From positions 868,001 through 932,000 of the forward strand of contig NZ_VCQN01000001.1 of the NCBI RefSeq assembly GCF_005938125.1: a stretch of DNA of 64,000 nt. Reading direction: 5' to 3'. Made by a program: the position numbers and the translations under genes. This stretch comes from Bacillus sp. BHET2 (GTDB lineage: Bacteria; Bacillota; Bacilli; Bacillales; Bacillaceae_B). The number at the start of each line of letters is the position of its first letter. Position 1 is the first letter of the stretch. The notes beneath the pieces were generated by a model. It did not search any database and had not been told where the DNA came from. It saw only the letters and a list, made by a program, of their open reading frames with translations. Below, piece by piece: positions 46,474 through 56,595 of this stretch.

Positions 46474-46569
46474 GTGACAACGTATGAGGCGTTAACGCTA
46501 ATGATTACCTTTGGCTCTTTAATTGTCTCAATCATTGCCATAGTTATTTCGAATGACAAAAAGAAATAA
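46474..46569 (+). CDS. Putative holin-like toxin peptide (31 aa, type I TA)
   Basis: GTG start with AAGGAGGTGG at a spacing of 8. The peptide is short: TTYEALTLMITFGSLIVSII then AIVISNDKKK. The leader TTYEAL(T/M)LM, one membrane helix and the tail NDKKK match the Hol_Tox family, related to TxpA/BsrG/YonT toxins that depolarise or disrupt the membrane. The context agrees: an SD-blocking hairpin, a plus-strand terminator after the gene and a minus-strand terminator at its stop codon. The antitoxin RNA itself is not proven. Confidence 0.72.
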   Translation: MTTYEALTLMITFGSLIVSIIAIVISNDKKK

Positions 46570-46720
46570 CCCCACCCTCATGAAGCGCCTAAACTTTGAA
46601 GGGTAGAGTTATTATCTTTCTCTATTGGGCCACTGCTTTCCTTGCAGTTTGCTGTATAGCAAGAGACATTGGTTGCCGCCAGTGTCTCTTGTTTTTTCAG
46701 TATGCTCTACTTTTAAGATA
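46555..46720 (-). ncRNA. Candidate antisense antitoxin RNA
   Basis: Inferred, not seen directly. The minus strand has a hairpin (46568-46578 with 46600-46610: AACTCTACCCT pairs fully with AGGGTGGGGTT if G-U is allowed) followed by ATTTCTTTTTG, a good terminator. On the plus strand the same bases would have two mismatches, so it is built for minus-strand RNA. A TATACT hexamer at about 46718-46723 could be its -10. The RNA would overlap the 3' part of the toxin mRNA. Confidence 0.4.
46661..46698 (+). terminator. Terminator of the toxin mRNA
   Basis: AAGAGACATTGG / CCAGTGTCTCTT (12 pairs, one G-U) followed by GTTTTTTC, 90 bases after the toxin stop. Confidence 0.75.
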
Positions 46721-46808
46721 GTATAAATTCAGCCGGAATGCAAGATGAGGACAAATCATTTTAATGAAAAAATAAAGCCTATAGAAAGAGCTCTCCAAGC
46801 CTTATATC

Positions 46809-47252
46809 TTAATAAACCGTTTCTGTTTTCTTGGGTTTACGAACAAATGCCATGATGCCGGCGATTAAGAACAGAAGTCCCGGAACAAAGCCGAATCCGA
46901 CTGTTCCAAGTCCAATCACTAGTGAAGCGATGATGAACAGGATTCCAGATAGTACCGGCTTTCTATTTTTAACAATAGTTAAGACGGCAATGATTCCCAG
47001 GATAGAAGCAATGATTCCCAGGATTACAAGATATGAGCCCATTGATTCAGCCGCAGCCATTATGGAATCTATATCACCTGCAGTCATTCCTGAAGATTGC
47101 ATATTTGGATCATTTTCCATTCCCTCTTTAAGTTGGGACATGGTTTCATTACTGTTCGTTCCCATACTAAAAACAATTCCGATAATAGAAAATAATGCAG
47201 AAAGAACAATTCCGATTATCCCCATGACTACTTCTCCAGTACGTTTTACCAT
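46809..47252 (-). CDS. DUF4064-type membrane protein
   Basis: 147 residues from the ATG at 47252 (AAAGGAGAG at a spacing of 8; the upstream in-frame ATG at 47276 has no ribosome site). Four hydrophobic segments (VVMGIIGIVLSALFSIIGIVF, YLVILGIIASILGIIAVL, PVLSGILFIIASLVIGLG, FVPGLLFLIAGIMAFV) enclose an acidic loop of about 40 residues, as in DUF4064 proteins. The function is unknown. It is monocistronic. Confidence 0.7.
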   Translation of the reverse strand: MVKRTGEVVMGIIGIVLSALFSIIGIVFSMGTNSNETMSQLKEGMENDPNMQSSGMTAGDIDSIMAAAESMGSYLVILGIIASILGIIAVLTIVKNRKPVLSGILFIIASLVIGLGTVGFGFVPGLLFLIAGIMAFVRKPKKTETVY

Positions 47253-47306
47253 TCTAATTCTCTCCTTTAGTATCAATTCTCTATAGTATATTGTGCTAAA
47301 TCAAGA

Positions 47307-47729
47307 CTATTCCAGAGTAGCCTGTTTTAGCTTCTTGCTCATATAGGATTCGAGGAGGAACTGATCTTCCGGGAATCCTAGGGGTAGTTCGCTTAACTCT
47401 TGGAGTGAAATCCATTCGATTTTATGTATAAGTTGATCAGGGTCTTGAAGAGTTGCCTGTCCGCCTAGAAGATGAACTTCATAATAATGTATCGTAGTGG
47501 AGATGCCTCCTTCATTTCCCGACTTCGTATACAGGTGCTTACCAATCTCAACTTTATAACCGGTTTCCTCCCATACTTCCCTTTTGCAACATTGTGAAAG
47601 AGTTTCGCCTATTTCAAGACCTCCAGAAGGAACCGACCATCGCTTCTCTTCTTCCTCTTTTCCCTGAAGAACCATCAATAAACGTCCTTCATGCATACAA
47701 AGTGCAGAAGCACCTTTTCATTCTTTCAT
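47307..47729 (-). pseudogene. NUDIX hydrolase with TGA at codon 4
   Basis: The NUDIX box is intact: GGLEIGETLSQCCKREVWEE then TGY. The best start is the ATG at 47729, with GAGGTGG at a spacing of 4, giving MKE-TGA-KGASALCMHEGRLLMV. Bacillus relatives have Trp at this fourth position (MxxWxGAS...), so TGG has probably become TGA. Translation could restart at the ATG at 47696 (129 residues), but this lacks a ribosome site and the first beta strand. The product, if made, would hydrolyse a nucleoside diphosphate derivative. Confidence 0.6.
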
Positions 47730-47879
47730 TTTTCCACCTCATTTCTGCTCTTATCACCACTCATTTATTAGGAATTGAATCTCCTACTAGCATATTCGTT
47801 CTTTTGACAAAATTCTCCTTCTTTCGGAATAAATTCTTTATATTCAGATTTTTCATCCATTTCACTGCTTTTTCCAATA

Positions 47880-48725
47880 CTATTTTATGCGGAGATTTTT
47901 GAGAATAATATGCTCGATTATTCTCCATGGAAGGATGCTTTTAATAAGTAAAATCAACCGGATACCTTTTCCAACGGGAATTCTAAAGTTTCTATTTTTA
48001 TTTAAGGCCAGATCTCTTACGACATTGGCTACCTCCACCGGGTCCCCAAGAGATTTAGTTCCAGCTTCAATTTCTGCATTAATCGCTTTCATGTAGAAAG
48101 AATAGGGTGAATTCTTTTCTAAAGAGCGTGAAGATACTTTCTTCCCTGAAGTCCATATCCTGGTCTGGTAAGAACCTGGCTCAATAAGATGAACGTCAAC
48201 TCCAAAAGGCCTCATTTCAATCCGGAGACTTTCACTGTATCCTTCAAGTGCATGCTTTGACGAAACATAAGGGCTGAGCCCAGGAAACCCGATTCTTCCA
48301 CTGATACTGCTCATATTGATGATTTTCCCATTTCCTTGCTCTCTCATGAATGGTAGGACAAGTTGTGTGATTCTCATAACCCCGAATACATTCGTTTCAA
48401 ATTGCTCGCGGTATTCCTCAATGCTCACTTCTTCTGCAAATCCCCCACCTGCATAACCTGCATTATTGAGAAGCAGATCGATTTTGCCGATTTTTGAAAG
48501 AAAGCGTGCAAAATTGTGGATGGATTCTTCTGAAGTTACATCCAATTGATGAATATGTATGTTGTGTTCCACTCCTAATTTGCCTGCCTGCAACAACAAA
48601 TCCTCACTTTGTATTGGATCTCTCATAGTTGCCATGACGTTAAATCCTATTTGAGCTAGTTCCAATACAGATAGTAAACCAAATCCACTATTTGATCCCG
48701 TCACGATCGCGATTCTTCCCTCCAA
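47880..48725 (-). CDS. Short-chain dehydrogenase/reductase (YusZ-like)
   Basis: I favour a TTG start at 48725 (GGAGGGGG at a spacing of 6), giving EGRIAIVTGSNSGFGLLSVL; an ATG at 48749 has a weak site. The SDR core is complete: TGSNSGFG cofactor loop, LDVTSEES, NNAGYAGGG, catalytic Ser in NMSSISGRIGFPGLS and YVSSKHALEG (Tyr and Lys). The C-terminal extension is hydrophobic and basic (IRLILLIKSILPWRIIEHIIL). It should be an NAD(P)-dependent oxidoreductase of unknown substrate. Confidence 0.85.
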   Translation of the reverse strand: MEGRIAIVTGSNSGFGLLSVLELAQIGFNVMATMRDPIQSEDLLLQAGKLGVEHNIHIHQLDVTSEESIHNFARFLSKIGKIDLLLNNAGYAGGGFAEEVSIEEYREQFETNVFGVMRITQLVLPFMREQGNGKIINMSSISGRIGFPGLSPYVSSKHALEGYSESLRIEMRPFGVDVHLIEPGSYQTRIWTSGKKVSSRSLEKNSPYSFYMKAINAEIEAGTKSLGDPVEVANVVRDLALNKNRNFRIPVGKGIRLILLIKSILPWRIIEHIILKNLRIK

Positions 48726-48798
48726 TATAACCCCCTCCTCTTCTATCATTTTATCAATGATTGTCCCCGCCAGGTGTGTATCAATTAAACATACAAAA

Positions 48799-48834
48799 AA
48801 AGGGCTGGCTTCATCCCATTGAAGCCAGCCCTTT
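48799..48834 (-). terminator. Strong orphan terminator
   Basis: AAAGGGCTGGCTTCA / TGAAGCCAGCCCTTT, 15 perfect pairs with a T-run on the minus strand. No gene ends here: glpD has its own terminator at 49067-49096. It may end a small RNA from 48835-49066. Confidence 0.75.
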
Positions 48835-49066
48835 TAAACGAGGAAGTCGTGTCAATTTCTACTTTTAATCTACAACATCTATATGATTCCCACAACTTCA
48901 TTCAGGAGCGATATATAGTTCTCTCAGTAAATGCCATGCATCATTTACATGATTTCACCTTATTTCATCAAATCATATAATTGTAGGCATAAATGATTGT
49001 GCATGATTTCACCCGTTTAAACTCGTTTTTTCCACATCTTTCATTTTAACAACCTATTCCAATTCG
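48835..49066 (-). other. Gap before an orphan terminator; possible small RNA
   Basis: No open frame is supported. On the minus strand GGTGAAATCATG occurs twice (about 48945-48960 and 49000-49015) with similar flanks, and an orphan terminator follows. This would fit a small RNA, but no promoter is clear. Confidence 0.25.
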
Positions 49067-49096
49067 AAAAACGGCAGAATAGATACTACCGTTTTT
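49067..49096 (-). terminator. Terminator of glpD
   Basis: AAAAACGG / CCGTTTTT stem, 6 bases past the glpD stop. Confidence 0.7.
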
Positions 49097-49101
49097 CAAA
49101 C

Positions 49102-50766
49102 TTAAGACTGCAAATCAACTGGTACCACTGCATTTACTAACTCTTTCTCTAAATCTGCAGTATATTTCTGTTTTTGCTCGTCATTCCACGTTAATAACTT
49201 CGCCATCGCTTCAATTACTGGCTCTTTCCATTTCTCAACCCATTTACGATCAAAGAATAGAGCTCCGGTTCGTCTAATGAAGAAATCTACCGGGGTCGCC
49301 GCCATTTCTTCCTGAATCGCATAGATCAGTTGAGCGTATAAATGTGGAGGGATTGACTGGCCATCAAATGTACCACTATAAGCGTGAGCTAATTTATAAA
49401 GCTGATCAACATTTGAGCCGTACATTGTTGCAAGCCTTCTACCCTCTTCCTCTGTTAAACCATATTGACTTGCATCTCCTGATTTTTGGTCAATAAAGCG
49501 CTTGAAATGCTCCGAGCCACCCACATGACCTCCTGAGATTGGCATATGCTTTGTGGATGAAGCCGGGAACTTCAGCTTTTGTTCTTCTTTTAGCCTTTTC
49601 GAAACAAGATCAACGACTGTTTCCCCCATTTTCCGATAGCCTGTCAGCTTCCCTCCGGCAATGGTGATAAGTCCACTTTCCGCTTCCCAGACTTCATCTT
49701 TACGGGAAATTTCAGAAGGGTCTTTTCCTTTTTCAAATATCAAGGGACGGACTCCAGCCCAACTTGACTCAACATCTTCTATTCCGACGGAAACCTCCGG
49801 AAACATGAAATGGATCGCATTCAATATATAGTCTCTATCTTCTGATGTCATATGTGGAGCTGCTTTTTCCTGCTCAAACAGCGTATCAGTCGTCCCTACA
49901 TAAGCTTTTCCATTACGTGGAATCGCGAATACCATGCGCCCATCAGGTGTGTCGAAATAAACAGCCTGTTGAAGAGGGAATTTGCTCTGGTCAATAACCA
50001 GATGCACTCCTTTTGTCAGGCGAAGTTGTTTATTGTTTGTACTGTAATCTTTCCCTCGAACGTCATCAACCCAAGGGCCCGCTGCATTAACAAATTTTGA
50101 GCCGTGGATTTCAACTGTTTCACCAGATACGAGATCTTCTGCTTCAATACCCACTACTTTTTTATCCTCATATAGGAAACGTTGTGATTTCATATAGTTA
50201 AGGACCGTCGCTCCATGGGCGACTGCTTCTTTCATGACTTCTATCGTTAAACGGGCATCATCGGTGCGATACTCTACATAGTAGCCGCCTCCTTTAAGAC
50301 CGTCTTTCTTGACTAGAGGTTCTTTTGTCAGTGTTTCTGATGTTGATAGCATGGAGCGTCTTTCGCTTTTTTTGACTCCAGCAAGGTAATCATATACTTT
50401 CAAACCGATCGAAGTGCTGAATTTACCGAAGCTTCCTCCCTTATGAAGGGGTAATAGCATCCATTCCGGCGTAGTGACGTGAGGTCCATTTTCATAAACG
50501 ATTTCACGTTCCTTGCCTACTTCTGCCACCATTTTCACTTCAAACTGCTTTAAGTATCTCAGGCCACCATGAACCAATTTGGTTGAACGACTTGACGTGC
50601 CAGCGGCGAAATCCTGCATTTCGACAAGGGCAACTTTCATCCCCCGTTTGGATGCATCAAGAGCAATCCCTGCTCCGGTAATCCCGCCTCCTATTACAAT
50701 CAGGTCGAATTGGTTTGAAGATAATGTATGTTTTACTTCTTGTCTAGCAGTACTTGAAAATGTCAT
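49102..50766 (-). CDS. glpD: Aerobic glycerol-3-phosphate dehydrogenase
   Basis: 554 residues from the ATG at 50766 (GGGAGGAAC at a spacing of 6). The FAD-binding motif is [23 protein letters not shown] (residues about 20-42), then [21 protein letters not shown] and [17 protein letters not shown]. It oxidises glycerol-3-phosphate to dihydroxyacetone phosphate at the membrane and gives electrons to quinone. It is the last gene of glpFKD and has its own leader with a terminator, so it needs GlpP. Confidence 0.94.
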   Translation of the reverse strand: MTFSSTARQEVKHTLSSNQFDLIVIGGGITGAGIALDASKRGMKVALVEMQDFAAGTSSRSTKLVHGGLRYLKQFEVKMVAEVGKEREIVYENGPHVTTPEWMLLPLHKGGSFGKFSTSIGLKVYDYLAGVKKSERRSMLSTSETLTKEPLVKKDGLKGGGYYVEYRTDDARLTIEVMKEAVAHGATVLNYMKSQRFLYEDKKVVGIEAEDLVSGETVEIHGSKFVNAAGPWVDDVRGKDYSTNNKQLRLTKGVHLVIDQSKFPLQQAVYFDTPDGRMVFAIPRNGKAYVGTTDTLFEQEKAAPHMTSEDRDYILNAIHFMFPEVSVGIEDVESSWAGVRPLIFEKGKDPSEISRKDEVWEAESGLITIAGGKLTGYRKMGETVVDLVSKRLKEEQKLKFPASSTKHMPISGGHVGGSEHFKRFIDQKSGDASQYGLTEEEGRRLATMYGSNVDQLYKLAHAYSGTFDGQSIPPHLYAQLIYAIQEEMAATPVDFFIRRTGALFFDRKWVEKWKEPVIEAMAKLLTWNDEQKQKYTADLEKELVNAVVPVDLQS

Positions 50767-50825
50767 AGTATGTTCCTCCCGATATAAATTAATTGTCTTA
50801 ACTCCCACTCTACTTGTATAACCAT

Positions 50826-50885
50826 AAAAAAAGAGACCGAAACAAACATTATGGTGATTCGCTCCATAATGTACGTTTGGTCTCT
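50826..50885 (-). promoter_or_regulatory. GlpP-type terminator/antiterminator leader of glpD
   Basis: AGAGACC and GGTCTCT with inner ACATTATGG/CCATAATGT form a long stem followed by TTTTTTT, located between a promoter (extended -10 TGGTATACT near 50919) and the glpD start. Just 5' of the stem the RNA reads AGAGACCAAGAGAGA, close to AGAGATGAAGAGACT in the glpF leader. In B. subtilis GlpP plus glycerol-3-phosphate prevents termination at such a leader. Confidence 0.7.
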
Positions 50886-50949
50886 CTTGGTCTCTAACCG
50901 ATTTATTAACTTGAAGTCAGTATACCATATGTTCCTTAAGAATTAAAGT

Positions 50950-52458
<1,509 letters not shown>

Positions 52459-53289
52459 TTAATTTTCAGTAGATAGTTGATGAACTTTTTGAGCTAAACT
52501 GTTTTTTCTGTCACTTGCATAGGCAAGACCAAGTACAGCAAGGGTAATGGCAAGAACTACCCAGAAGCTGGTCGTGACTTGTCCAATAAAAATGGCTTTA
52601 TAAAATACGCCTCCAAACGATCCTCCTAATACAGGGCCAACCACTGGAATCCAAGAATAACCCCAATTGGAAGGGCCTTTACCTGGTATTGGAAGAAGGA
52701 AATGAGCAATACGAGGACCCAAATCCCGGGCTGGATTAATAGCATATCCAGTCGTTCCCCCTAAAGAAATTCCGATCGCGATAATCAAGAATCCAACAAT
52801 GAATGGATTAAGCCCATCAGTAAAGGTATTCGCTCCAATGGATAATAATCCTACTACCAAAACAAAAGTTCCAATGATTTCACTTAATAAATTCGAAAAA
52901 TAATGTGGAATTGCTGGTCCTGTTGCAAAAACCCCTAATTTCACACCGGGATCTTTCGTTGCATGCCAGTGGGGTAAAAAGTGAAGATAGGTGATGGTTG
53001 CACCAATTATTGCGCCTATCATTTGTGCCAAGATGTACTCTGGAACATCTTGCCAAGGGAAATCCCCATTGAAGGCAAGACCTAAAGTGACAGCGGGATT
53101 CAAATGGGCTCCGCTAAACTGTCCAACAGCATATACACTCATGGCGACACCCAATCCCCAACCAAATGTGATGACAATCCATCCTGCGTTATAGGCAAAT
53201 GACTTTTTCAAATTGACATTTGCACATACACCAGCTCCGAAAATAATGAGCAACGCTGTACCTACCACTTCTCCTAAAAATGCATTCAT
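52459..53289 (-). CDS. glpF: Glycerol facilitator (aquaglyceroporin)
   Basis: 276 residues with six membrane segments and the two NPA half-helices: SGAHLNPAVTLGLAF (near residue 62) and GYAINPARDLGPRIAHFLLP (near residue 190). The Asp after the second NPA (NPARD) marks the glycerol-conducting rather than water-selective class. It passes glycerol across the membrane for GlpK. First gene of the operon; its leader has a CcpA site and a GlpP-type terminator. Confidence 0.94.
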   Translation of the reverse strand: MNAFLGEVVGTALLIIFGAGVCANVNLKKSFAYNAGWIVITFGWGLGVAMSVYAVGQFSGAHLNPAVTLGLAFNGDFPWQDVPEYILAQMIGAIIGATITYLHFLPHWHATKDPGVKLGVFATGPAIPHYFSNLLSEIIGTFVLVVGLLSIGANTFTDGLNPFIVGFLIIAIGISLGGTTGYAINPARDLGPRIAHFLLPIPGKGPSNWGYSWIPVVGPVLGGSFGGVFYKAIFIGQVTTSFWVVLAITLAVLGLAYASDRKNSLAQKVHQLSTEN

Positions 53290-53490
53290 CTTTCATCCCT
53301 CATTTCAATAAAATAGTGCCCTGTCTTCTTATCCTGTGGAAAATGAATGACTTATTAAGTGGGGATACTCTTTTTGGAGTTCTTCACTGCTGCATAGCTT
53401 ACAGTCCTCCTGATGCTCGTATACCCGATTACTATTATTCATAACCATGTAATCTAATCTTCAAAACCACAAACAGGGAAATTTGAATAA

Positions 53491-53545
53491 ATAAAAAGAC
53501 TCACGGAACACGCCCACCAATTTTGGGGGCCATTCGCGTGAGTCT
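53491..53545 (-). promoter_or_regulatory. GlpP-type terminator/antiterminator leader of glpF
   Basis: On the minus strand AGACTCACG and CGTGAGTCT with an inner GC-rich stem are followed by TTTTATT, 200 bases before the glpF start and about 35 bases after the predicted transcription start. AGAGATGAAGAGACT at the base of the stem resembles the glpD leader. A long untranslated leader (about 285 bases) follows, with nothing else recognised in it. Confidence 0.65.
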
Positions 53546-53580
53546 CTTCATCTCTTTCACAACGTATTAACTTGGACATA

Positions 53581-53609
53581 ATATTACCCTAGCATGAAAG
53601 CGTTGTCAA
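53581..53609 (-). promoter_or_regulatory. glpF promoter with CcpA cre site
   Basis: On the minus strand TTGACA (53604-53609), 17 bases, then TAATAT (53581-53586). The plus-strand sequence TGAAAGCGTTGTCA (53595-53608) fits the cre consensus TGWNANCGNTNWCA at every defined position and covers the -35, so CcpA would block RNA polymerase. It sits between glpP and glpF. Confidence 0.7.
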
Positions 53610-53626
53610 TGCATTTCCCGATATTA

Positions 53627-54184
53627 TTATCTATCAAAATGTTTCCATAATACCCGGTCTGAGGTCGTAATCGCTGTAGCACCAGCTTCTAGCGCTGCTT
53701 CTACTTCCTCGACAGTATCTATAAGCCCACCTGCAAAAATAGGTTTTCCCGTCTTTTCACGGATTTCGTTAATGATTTTAGGCACAACACCAGGGAGTAC
53801 CTCTATGAAGTCTGGATCAGTCTTATGAATAAGTTCGATACTGCGATTCATCGCACTGGAATCAATCACAAACATCCTTTGTGTAGCAAAAATTCCTTTT
53901 TGTCTTGCTTTTTTAATCACATTTCCTTTGGTGGAAATAATCCCAAAGGGTTTGATTTCCTGACAAATGTATTCAGCCGCATACTCATCACTGGATAATC
54001 CATTAATGAGATCAAGGTGTATAAACATCTTTCGATTCTCATTACGAGCATATTCAAAAACACTTTTAAGCATCCCGACATGAAGATCGAGAAACACTCC
54101 GTATTGGAAAGAGGTTTCGAGCATCTTATCAAAGTCCTTCATGGATCGTATAGCAGGTAAAATTTTTTGACCTTCAAAGCTCAC
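53627..54184 (-). CDS. glpP: Glycerol uptake operon antiterminator GlpP
   Basis: 185 residues, the size of GlpP. Sequence KILPAIRSMKDFDKMLETSF, then FIHLDLINGLSSDEYAAEYI, GIISTKGNVIKKARQKG, DFIEVLPGVVPKII and PIFAGGLIDTVEEVEAALEAGATAITTSDRVLW. This is a TIM-barrel-like RNA-binding protein that uses glycerol-3-phosphate to stop termination in the glpF and glpD leaders. It is first in the glp cluster, in the B. subtilis order. Confidence 0.92.
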   Translation of the reverse strand: MSFEGQKILPAIRSMKDFDKMLETSFQYGVFLDLHVGMLKSVFEYARNENRKMFIHLDLINGLSSDEYAAEYICQEIKPFGIISTKGNVIKKARQKGIFATQRMFVIDSSAMNRSIELIHKTDPDFIEVLPGVVPKIINEIREKTGKPIFAGGLIDTVEEVEAALEAGATAITTSDRVLWKHFDR

Positions 54185-54400
54185 TTTTTTTCCCCTCCTC
54201 TATTGGTATTCGTATGTATGTTTTCACAAGGAGAAATTATACCATAGTTGATTCTGCAAAATTTCGAAAGCACCTAACTATATTTTACCACAATTTGGAA
54301 TCTGGTGGATCCTAATTAATGGCCGGAGCATACGATCCCTATCTAATCCTGTGTATTCACACCACCATCCGATTGTTAATTCAAGGGTATTTCTAATATA

Positions 54401-54426
54401 AAAAACCTGTAAAAATGACAGGGGTT
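54401..54426 (-). terminator. Terminator of the DeoR regulator gene
   Basis: On the minus strand AACCCCTGTCA and ACAGGTT pair, followed by a T-run (TTTTTTATA), 6 bases past the stop. Confidence 0.7.
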
Positions 54427-54431
54427 CTCTC

Positions 54432-55199
54432 TTATTCAAGCTTAGCGATAACTGTTCTGACTCCTTGAGAATGGATCATTTCGATAATATCGATTGACGC
54501 TTCCTCATCGGTAATGAGAAGGTCGAGTTTCGAAAGTGGATTCATTTCTGTAAACAGTTCTACTCCTAATTTAGTATGTTCCATAAGGGCAATGACTTTT
54601 CTGGAATGGCCGAAAACAGTCCTGTGGAAAATGGCTACTTCCGGTGTGGCTGTACTTAATCCACGTGCTGATAAGCCCCCTGCTATCGCAAAGCTAAGAT
54701 CTATAGTAAATTGTTCCGCGAATTTGTTTGCTAATCCGTCTGTAATATTACCAGAGGCCTTCACTTTTCCACCCATAAGATACGTTTGTATATTGGAATA
54801 ACCCCTTAATTGATAGGCAACCTCAACTGAATTAGTTACCACGGTAAAGGCAATCTTCCTTGTTAGATATTTAAGCATAACGTAATGAATAGCTGCTCCT
54901 CCAATAAAAACCGTTTCATCTTCTTTGATATGTAACACAGCTTCTTTCGCAATCGCATTTTGATAATCCGTTCCTTCACCATATCGTTCAGATCGGGCTT
55001 GAGGTTTAGTGCGTACTTTTGGATTGGGAATGGCCCCTCCATGTGTTCGTTTTAGTAACCCCTCTTCTTCCATCATCGTTAAATCACGGCGAATGGAATC
55101 AATTGATACATCGAATTCATCGGCCATGTCTTTTGCTAACACTCTGCCAAGTTTCTCAACCCTTTCAAATATCTTTTCACGTCTTTCTTCTGAAAACAT
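54432..55199 (-). CDS. DeoR family transcriptional regulator
   Basis: 255 residues from the ATG at 55199 (TTAGGAGGAAA at a spacing of 5). The N-terminal helix-turn-helix (RREKIFERVEKLGRVLAKDM, then DEFDVSIDSIRRDLTMMEEEGLLKRTHGGAI) carries the DeoR signature. The sugar-phosphate isomerase-like sensor follows (IGGAAIHYVMLKYL, LMGGKVKASGNITDGLANKFAEQF, AGGLSARGLSTA). It probably responds to a sugar phosphate. The target is unknown; it stands alone, upstream of and separate from the glp cluster. Confidence 0.87.
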   Translation of the reverse strand: MFSEERREKIFERVEKLGRVLAKDMADEFDVSIDSIRRDLTMMEEEGLLKRTHGGAIPNPKVRTKPQARSERYGEGTDYQNAIAKEAVLHIKEDETVFIGGAAIHYVMLKYLTRKIAFTVVTNSVEVAYQLRGYSNIQTYLMGGKVKASGNITDGLANKFAEQFTIDLSFAIAGGLSARGLSTATPEVAIFHRTVFGHSRKVIALMEHTKLGVELFTEMNPLSKLDLLITDEEASIDIIEMIHSQGVRTVIAKLE

Positions 55200-55375
55200 C
55201 CGATTTCCTCCTAAAAAGTTTGCTTCGTGCATGTTTTATCATGTTCATTATTATAAGTTTGATGGCTTTATTTATATATATGCCTATTATCGAGTGATAA
55301 GGAATTTTTTGTCAACTGTTTCATTCTTTTATTTTCATGAAATACATAGTTAAACTCTGGTTTATTCATGAAAAA

Positions 55376-55408
55376 AAAGAACATGCTGATATTCAGCTTG
55401 TTCCTTTA
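55376..55408 (-). terminator. Terminator of the GNAT-NUDIX gene
   Basis: GAACAAGCTGAAT / ATCAGCATGTTC hairpin followed by eight Ts on the minus strand; the left arm overlaps the end of the gene. Confidence 0.75.
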
Positions 55409-56382
55409 GATAAACATTTAATTAATTTCTCATCAATGGGATCGATCTCTCCAATAGAATCCTTTACGTTCCATAACATGATCTTATTCGTTTCCGGGTT
55501 TTCAATGAATGGCTGTAATTCTTTGATGCTAGCAGAATAAACAGGATTATACTGAATGCTTCCTGAAGCTCTTTTAATTTTCATTAATCCTTGAAAGTGT
55601 AATTTATCCAGCATCTGGCCGGTCTCTTCGTATAGTTCCCGAATCGCACATTCATGAGGGGTTTCTTGATTCTCCCTTTTACCTGCTGGAAGCTCCCATT
55701 GTTCACGAAATACGTTATAGCATAATAGAACCTCATCATTCCTTGAAATGACAGAAAAGGATCCTGCAATAGGCTGATAACGATTCATTTCCAATTCTTC
55801 TATGGACATGAAATCAAGAAATTGCCGACCGCAGTTATTCACGATAACAGCCTCCCCTTTTGTCTTCACCCAATAGCGTAGGATAACATTCCCATCTTCT
55901 TCTACGAAATCTTCATCCTTCAAGCCATTAGCTCTCAATATAGTACGTTTGGATGCCTCATTCCATGCATCACAAACGATCAATGCATGATCGATACCAA
56001 TGGATTGGGCTATTCTAAGACTGAGACTTAGCAATTTCCCTGCATAGCCCTTTCTTCTTTCAGATGGTCTGATGCCATATCCGATATGGCCACCATTTTG
56101 CGAGAGCTGAGCGGTTAAGGAATGACGAATATTCACTACTCCAAGAATACGATCAGATTCAGAAACAAGCCAATAGGTGGAATCTGGCACCTACCCTTCA
56201 GGTAATTTCTCTCCCATTTCTGCATCTAGTAAGGACTGAACCATTTCAGGGAAATGAGTCGGATCTTTTTTGATCACCCATGGAATCATATCTTCCCCGC
56301 TCAGCTTCCATTCATCGTAGAAGTCAAGATATTCCTTTTCCAGGATAGGGGTTGGCTGTATAAGCCTCACATTCTCTTCCAT
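55393..56382 (-). pseudogene. GNAT-NUDIX fusion gene interrupted by an amber codon
   Basis: A single frame from the ATG at 56382 (AAAGGAGA at a spacing of 6) to 55393 is broken by one TAG (56191-56193) at codon 64: EKLPEG-TAG-VPDSTYWLV. GNAT relatives usually have an aromatic residue there (Trp or Phe), so TGG to TAG is likely. After the stop the acetyltransferase core continues (GYGIRPSERRKGYAGKLL), then a NUDIX domain with an intact box (GKRENQETPHECAIRELYEE then TGQ). It could be an inactivated gene or a readthrough product. The 264-residue part after the stop has no ribosome site. Confidence 0.65.
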
Positions 56383-56436
56383 ATGCATTCTCCTTTCAAA
56401 TAAGATAGATGAATATGGGGCGTTATTTTTCTCTTC

Positions 56437-56578
56437 TTAGTAACGCCTGTATTCGTTCTTGTATTTCGGATTTACTATGATATTCAACATACCTATACCA
56501 TTGCCCCAAGGATCTTGAAAGGAAGCCCATTTCACTGGGACCTCTTCCTTTTCATAAATGTCAAAGTGTTCGTCCCAC
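56437..56578 (-). pseudogene. Remnant of a VOC/glyoxalase family gene
   Basis: Minus-strand frame reads EHFDIYEKEEVPVKWASFQD then PWGNGIGMLNIIVN before a TAA at 56437. FQDPWGNxIGM is the typical end of vicinal-oxygen-chelate proteins. Only about 45 codons remain, with no start and no N-terminal half, so it is a truncated relic. Confidence 0.6.
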
Positions 56579-56595
56579 TAAGTCTAATTACCAAA

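Noticed and set aside
47718-47720. TGA at codon 4 of the NUDIX gene read as selenocysteine
   Set aside because: The position is Trp in relatives, not Cys, there is no redox motif and no hairpin at the right distance.
49741-49754. AGGGACGGACTCC resembling the dispersed repeat
   Set aside because: It encodes the conserved GVRPL segment of GlpD and differs from the core after ten bases.
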